Below are positions 5,480 through 7,530 of a stretch of DNA of 7,530 nt, piece after piece. Numbering within the stretch: position 1 is the first letter of the stretch; every line of letters begins with the position of its first letter. The DNA is from Sterolibacterium sp052034445. Its GTDB lineage: Bacteria; Pseudomonadota; Gammaproteobacteria; Burkholderiales; Rhodocyclaceae. Below the pieces are notes generated by a model. It had not been told where the DNA came from, ran no database searches, and worked only from the letters and a program-made list of their open reading frames with translations. The stretch covers positions 1 to 7,530 of the forward strand of contig JBPOIN010000021.1 of the NCBI GenBank assembly GCA_052034445.1. The letters run 5' to 3'. A program made the translations under genes and the position numbers.

Positions 5480-6817
5480 ATGACTCTGCCTGCCACCATG
5501 TGCCCGACGACCTCATCCGTACCCTGTACCGAATCCCGGCGCGTTGCCCTTGATTTGATCGACTTCATCGACGCCAGCCCGAGCCCCTGGCATGCCGTGG
5601 CGAGCGCCGAGGTACGGCTGCTGGCGCAAGGGTTCACGCGTCTGGCGGAAGAAGCACGCTGGACGCTGGCGCCCGCCGGGCGCTATTACGTTGTGCGCGG
5701 CGCATCGCTGATTGCCTTCGTGGCCGGCAGCCGACCACTGGCGGAGAGCGGCTTTCGCATCGTCGGAGCGCATACCGATTCGCCGGGGCTGCGCCTCAAG
5801 CCGCGCGCCGCACTGGCCGGCGATGGACTCGCGCGTCTGGCGGTCGAGGTGTATGGCGGGCCGATTCTGGCGACATTCACCGATCGCGATCTGAGTCTGG
5901 CCGGACGTCTCGTGGTGCGCACGCCGGGCGGCCAGCAGACGCACCTGCTGCGTTTCGATCAGCCGCTGGTGCGCCTGCCGAATCTGGCGATCCACATGAA
6001 TCGCGAAGTCAATGAGCAGGGTCTCAAGCTCAACAAGCAAACCGAGCTGCCGCTGATCCTCGGCCAACTCGCGGAGGGTGCGGATGCCGAAGCCGGCTTG
6101 CGCGCCTTGCTGGCGACAGCTGCGCAGGTCGAGACCGCCGATCTGCTGAGCTGGGAGCTGAATGTGCATGACGTACAGAAGGGCTGCCTGTGGGGCAGCA
6201 ACGAAGAGTTCATCGCCGACGGCCAGCTCGACAATCTGGCCTCTACCTACGCTGCCTTGATGGCGCTGCTGGCCAGCAGACAGCCGGCCGCCACCTGCGT
6301 GGCGGCGTTCTTCGACCATGAGGAAGTCGGCAGCGAAAGCGCAACAGGGGCCGGCAGCAGTTTCATGGTCGATGCGTTACGGCGTATCGGCGCCCAGGCG
6401 CAACTCGACGCGCAGGACCAGCATCGCGCCATGGCGCAGAGCTTCTTCATCAGCGCCGACATGGCGCATGCCTATCAGCCGAATTTCCCGACCGCCTATG
6501 AACCCGGACACAAGGTGCGAATGAATGGCGGCCCGGTCATCAAGACCAACGTCAATCAACGCTACACCACCAACGCCGAAACCGCCGCACGCTTCATGAG
6601 CTTTTGCGAACAGGCCGGCGTGCCGTACCAGCACTATGCACACCGCAGCGACCTAGGCTGCGGCAGCACCATCGGCCCAATGATGGCGGCGCAACTCGGC
6701 GTCGCCAGCGTCGATGTCGGTTCGCCCATGTGGGCCATGCACAGCGCGCGCGAAAGCGCCGGCGTGCTTGATCAAACCTATATGATCGCGGCGCTGACGG
6801 CGGCTTTCCGCAGTTGA
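5480..6817 (+). CDS. apeB: M18 family aminopeptidase (ApeB-type)
   Basis: The 445-residue cytosolic metallo-aminopeptidase is predicted to remove N-terminal residues, typically acidic or neutral ones in this family, during peptide turnover. Using the start at 5480, the di-metal and catalytic set is complete: H98 in GAHTDSPGLRLKP, D251 in QLDNLAS, catalytic E281 and ligand E282 in FFDHEEVGSES, D327 in ISADMAHAYQPNF, and H421 in MWAMHSARE. NGGPVIKTNVNQRYTTN and GCGSTIGPMMAAQLGV are also typical. Recognisable homology begins at LDLIDFIDASPSPWHAV, about 20 residues in. The start is uncertain. ATGs lie at 5402, 5465, 5480 and 5498, none with a good Shine-Dalgarno; the one at 5402 has GGGA only 2-3 bases away. 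Family length (about 430) favours 5480 or 5498. The gene is separated from parE by 334 nt and a candidate terminator, so it is probably its own transcription unit. Confidence 0.93.
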   Translation: MTLPATMCPTTSSVPCTESRRVALDLIDFIDASPSPWHAVASAEVRLLAQGFTRLAEEARWTLAPAGRYYVVRGASLIAFVAGSRPLAESGFRIVGAHTDSPGLRLKPRAALAGDGLARLAVEVYGGPILATFTDRDLSLAGRLVVRTPGGQQTHLLRFDQPLVRLPNLAIHMNREVNEQGLKLNKQTELPLILGQLAEGADAEAGLRALLATAAQVETADLLSWELNVHDVQKGCLWGSNEEFIADGQLDNLASTYAALMALLASRQPAATCVAAFFDHEEVGSESATGAGSSFMVDALRRIGAQAQLDAQDQHRAMAQSFFISADMAHAYQPNFPTAYEPGHKVRMNGGPVIKTNVNQRYTTNAETAARFMSFCEQAGVPYQHYAHRSDLGCGSTIGPMMAAQLGVASVDVGSPMWAMHSARESAGVLDQTYMIAALTAAFRS

Positions 6818-6835
6818 AGTGGTCGTAGTCGTCAT

Positions 6836-6861
6836 GGTGGGTTAGCGCAACGCACCCCACC
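6836..6861. repeat. Terminator-like intergenic hairpin repeat (GGTGGGTTAGCG type)
   Basis: GGTGGG (6836-6841) pairs with CCCACC (6856-6861). An inner GCG (6845-6847)/CGC (6851-6853) stem closes a CAA loop. It lies 18 nt after the apeB stop and downstream of the convergent small gene. Sequences of the form GGTGGGTTAGCGCAACGCA recur, from memory, in intergenic regions of many proteobacteria. Neither side has a clear U-tract, so it may end transcription from both sides weakly or simply be a dispersed repeat. Confidence 0.6.
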
Positions 6862-6872
6862 TTGGCGGTGAA

Positions 6873-7064
6873 TTAACCCTGCAATTCCACTGGCGCCCCC
6901 GAGAGCAGCGCCTCCCACGACGAGTCGAAACCAGACTCACCATCCGGCGCGGGTAATGGATTCATATCCGCTGTCGAACGCGGCAGAGCGCAGGCCTGCT
7001 GCAGCGCGGCATTGGCATTTCCCGAGCGGTCGGCGATGGAACAAAGTTCGTTGAGCGTGATCAT
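6873..7064 (-). CDS. Small acidic protein of unknown function (63 aa)
   Basis: I do not recognise this gene, but its expression signals are better than those of its neighbours. On the minus strand AAGGAGA (7071-7077) lies six bases before the ATG, and a TTGAAC-17-TAATCT promoter candidate lies just upstream of that. The protein begins MITLNELCSIADRSGNANAA. It has eight acidic residues, two arginines and no lysine, so it is strongly acidic, with cysteines at 8 and 25. The N-terminal third could be helical. The middle (residues about 28-44) is rich in Pro, Asp and Gly and probably flexible, and the end carries a single Trp in GFDSSWEALLSG. There is no signal peptide or membrane segment. A cytosolic regulator or adaptor is possible. 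A leader-plus-core peptide precursor is conceivable, but no modification gene is nearby and no core motif is evident. Confidence 0.6.
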   Translation of the reverse strand: MITLNELCSIADRSGNANAALQQACALPRSTADMNPLPAPDGESGFDSSWEALLSGAPVELQG

Positions 7065-7070
7065 GATGCT

Positions 7071-7077
7071 TCTCCTT
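7071..7077 (-). promoter_or_regulatory. Strong Shine-Dalgarno AAGGAGA of the small gene
   Basis: Read on the minus strand this is AAGGAGA, a near-perfect anti-16S match, six bases before the ATG at 7064. It is the main evidence that the 63-codon frame is translated. Confidence 0.65.
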
Positions 7078-7093
7078 GGTTGTTCATGTCTAC

Positions 7094-7122
7094 AGATTAG
7101 GAGGGGGGCACGGATTGTTCAA
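7094..7122 (-). promoter_or_regulatory. Candidate sigma-70 promoter of the small gene
   Basis: On the minus strand TTGAAC (7117-7122, four of six) is followed after exactly 17 nt by TAATCT (7094-7099, three of six). Transcription would begin near 7087, giving a short leader that contains the AAGGAGA site. The spacing and position are coherent; the -10 is weak. Confidence 0.4.
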
Positions 7123-7222
7123 CTATGGGAGCGATTGCTTTTGGCTATCGTGCCTGGTGCAGTCGGCGTTGAGGCCGAGCGTGGCAGGTTTTCTCGTGGA
7201 CATGAGCGCCCGCACTATCAAT

Positions 7223-7252
7223 GACAAAGGAATTATCGCTTCTGTCTTTTTT
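7223..7252 (+). terminator. Terminator-like hairpin with T6 tract
   Basis: GACA (7223-7226) pairs with TGTC (7243-7246), and AAG/CTT extends the stem past one bulged C. TTTTTT (7247-7252) follows at once. The stem is short and AT-containing. No plus-strand gene ends nearby, so if real it would end a small RNA or long apeB read-through. Confidence 0.2.
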
Positions 7253-7291
7253 ACTCTACAACCATTGTCAGATGGGCATGAGGCTGAGTGT

Positions 7292-7311
7292 TTTTTCGAA
7301 GCAACGAAAAA
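7292..7311. repeat. Inverted repeat TTTTTCG-N6-CGAAAAA
   Basis: A perfect 7-bp inverted repeat: TTTTTCG (7292-7298) and CGAAAAA (7305-7311) around an AAGCAA loop. The A/T runs are in the arms, so it is not a standard terminator. Role unknown. Confidence 0.4.
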
Positions 7312-7376
7312 TTCATCGCCCACACGTAATGCTGCCAAGGTCTGGCGGCGAGCCGGTTAATTTCATTGTATAAATC

Positions 7377-7403
7377 CGTCATTCCCGCAAAAGCGCGGGC
7401 ATC
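7377..7403. repeat. GTCATTCCCGC-type dispersed hairpin repeat (degenerate copy)
   Basis: CGTCATTCCCGC is followed by AAAAGC and GCGGGCATC. CCCGC (7384-7388) pairs with GCGGG (7395-7399). The pattern GTCATTCCCGC...GCGGGAATC is, from established knowledge, a very common small intergenic repeat in Neisseria (dRS3-like) and other proteobacteria. Here the right arm reads GGGCATC, so this copy is slightly diverged. Confidence 0.55.
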
Positions 7404-7433
7404 AACATGTGCGGTGGAAATGACTGACTCGTC

Positions 7434-7447
7434 AGGCCGCCCGGCCT
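7434..7447 (-). repeat. Hairpin overlapping the stop codon of the right-edge gene
   Basis: AGGCC (7434-7438) and GGCCT (7443-7447) form a perfect 5-bp stem around a 4-nt loop. On the minus strand it begins inside the TAG stop (7446-7448). No U-tract follows, so it could be a processing or weak termination structure, or chance. Confidence 0.3.
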
Positions 7448-7530
7448 ATTTCCCCAGCGCATTGCCGACCACTTCGGCAACATCGCGCGCCAGGCCGGGG
7501 CAGGCCTGGATGCGTTCGAGGGCGGCGCGG
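7446..7530 (-). CDS. pepN: C-terminal end of a minus-strand gene, probably aminopeptidase N (PepN)
   Basis: Only the last 27 codons and the TAG stop are in the window; the rest lies beyond the right edge. The tail reads RAALERIQACPGLARD and then VAEVVGNALGK. It resembles the C-terminus of proteobacterial M1 aminopeptidase N, whose E. coli form ends, from memory, in a RAALEQLKG...LSGDLYEKITKALA pattern: same helix, same spacing from RAALE to the final AL. PepN is a zinc metallo-peptidase that removes N-terminal residues from peptides in the cytosol. The catalytic region is not visible, so the call rests on this short tail alone. Codon use (G/C at third positions) fits a real gene. It would be transcribed towards the small unknown gene and apeB, putting two peptide-degrading enzymes within about 0.7 kb of each other. 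Confidence 0.5.
   Translation of the reverse strand, partial: RAALERIQACPGLARDVAEVVGNALGK

Larger units (their letters stand above)
7123..7376. other. AT-rich intergenic island without a recognised gene
   Basis: By hand count G+C is about 46% over 7201-7380, against roughly 65-78% in three parE lines counted the same way. Both strands hold open frames (7076-7360 plus, 7123-7338 minus), each needing a TTG start and lacking a ribosome-binding site, so neither is called. A terminator-like element (7223-7252), an inverted repeat (7292-7311) and two T6 runs lie inside. It may be a decayed gene, a foreign insertion or an RNA-encoding region. Confidence 0.4.

Noticed and set aside
7123..7338. Minus-strand 71-codon gene in the AT-rich island
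   Set aside because: TTG start, no ribosome-binding site, codon use unlike the neighbours. Kept only as part of the island description.
7076..7360. Plus-strand 94-codon gene in the AT-rich island
   Set aside because: It needs a TTG start that overlaps the minus-strand Shine-Dalgarno of the small gene, has no ribosome-binding site, and its product is not recognised.

Overview
The window looks like a chromosomal segment of a GC-rich betaproteobacterium, possibly Rhodocyclales-like. This rests on codon use rich in G/C at third positions, the style of the HD-GYP, HDOD and ParE proteins, and -10-like boxes of the form TAAAAT/TACAAT. It is an inference from memory of such proteins, not a search result. 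No tRNA, rRNA, CRISPR array, transposase or phage gene was seen.

Layout. Positions 1-329 are an upstream region with a candidate promoter and two small hairpin-forming segments. Four plus-strand genes follow with gaps of 83-119 nt: an HD-GYP protein with an N-terminal GAF-like sensor (330-1550), an HDOD-domain protein (1635-2510), a stand-alone cyclic-nucleotide-binding-domain protein without a DNA-binding domain (2630-3085), and parE, the ATPase/TOPRIM subunit of topoisomerase IV (3169-5145). A 334-nt gap with a candidate terminator separates parE from an M18 metallo-aminopeptidase, apeB (about 5480-6817). After a terminator-like hairpin of a widespread intergenic type the strand flips. A 63-codon minus-strand gene of unknown function (6873-7064) has a strong Shine-Dalgarno and a promoter candidate. 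It is followed by an AT-rich stretch of about 250 nt with no recognisable gene, a GTCATTCCCGC-type hairpin repeat, and at the right edge the last 27 codons of a minus-strand gene whose C-terminus resembles aminopeptidase N (PepN).

How it fits together. The first three genes make a plausible signalling group: c-di-GMP hydrolysis by HD-GYP, an HDOD regulatory scaffold, and a cNMP-binding receptor. The sequence does not prove a shared transcript, and candidate promoter elements lie before the first and third genes. parE is housekeeping and its usual partner parC is not next to it. apeB and the PepN-like gene are both peptide-recycling enzymes and converge on the small unknown gene.

Most of the window is ordinary core genome. 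The part most worth a second look is 6836-7403: the small acidic protein gene and the AT-rich island, bracketed by two different hairpin repeats.
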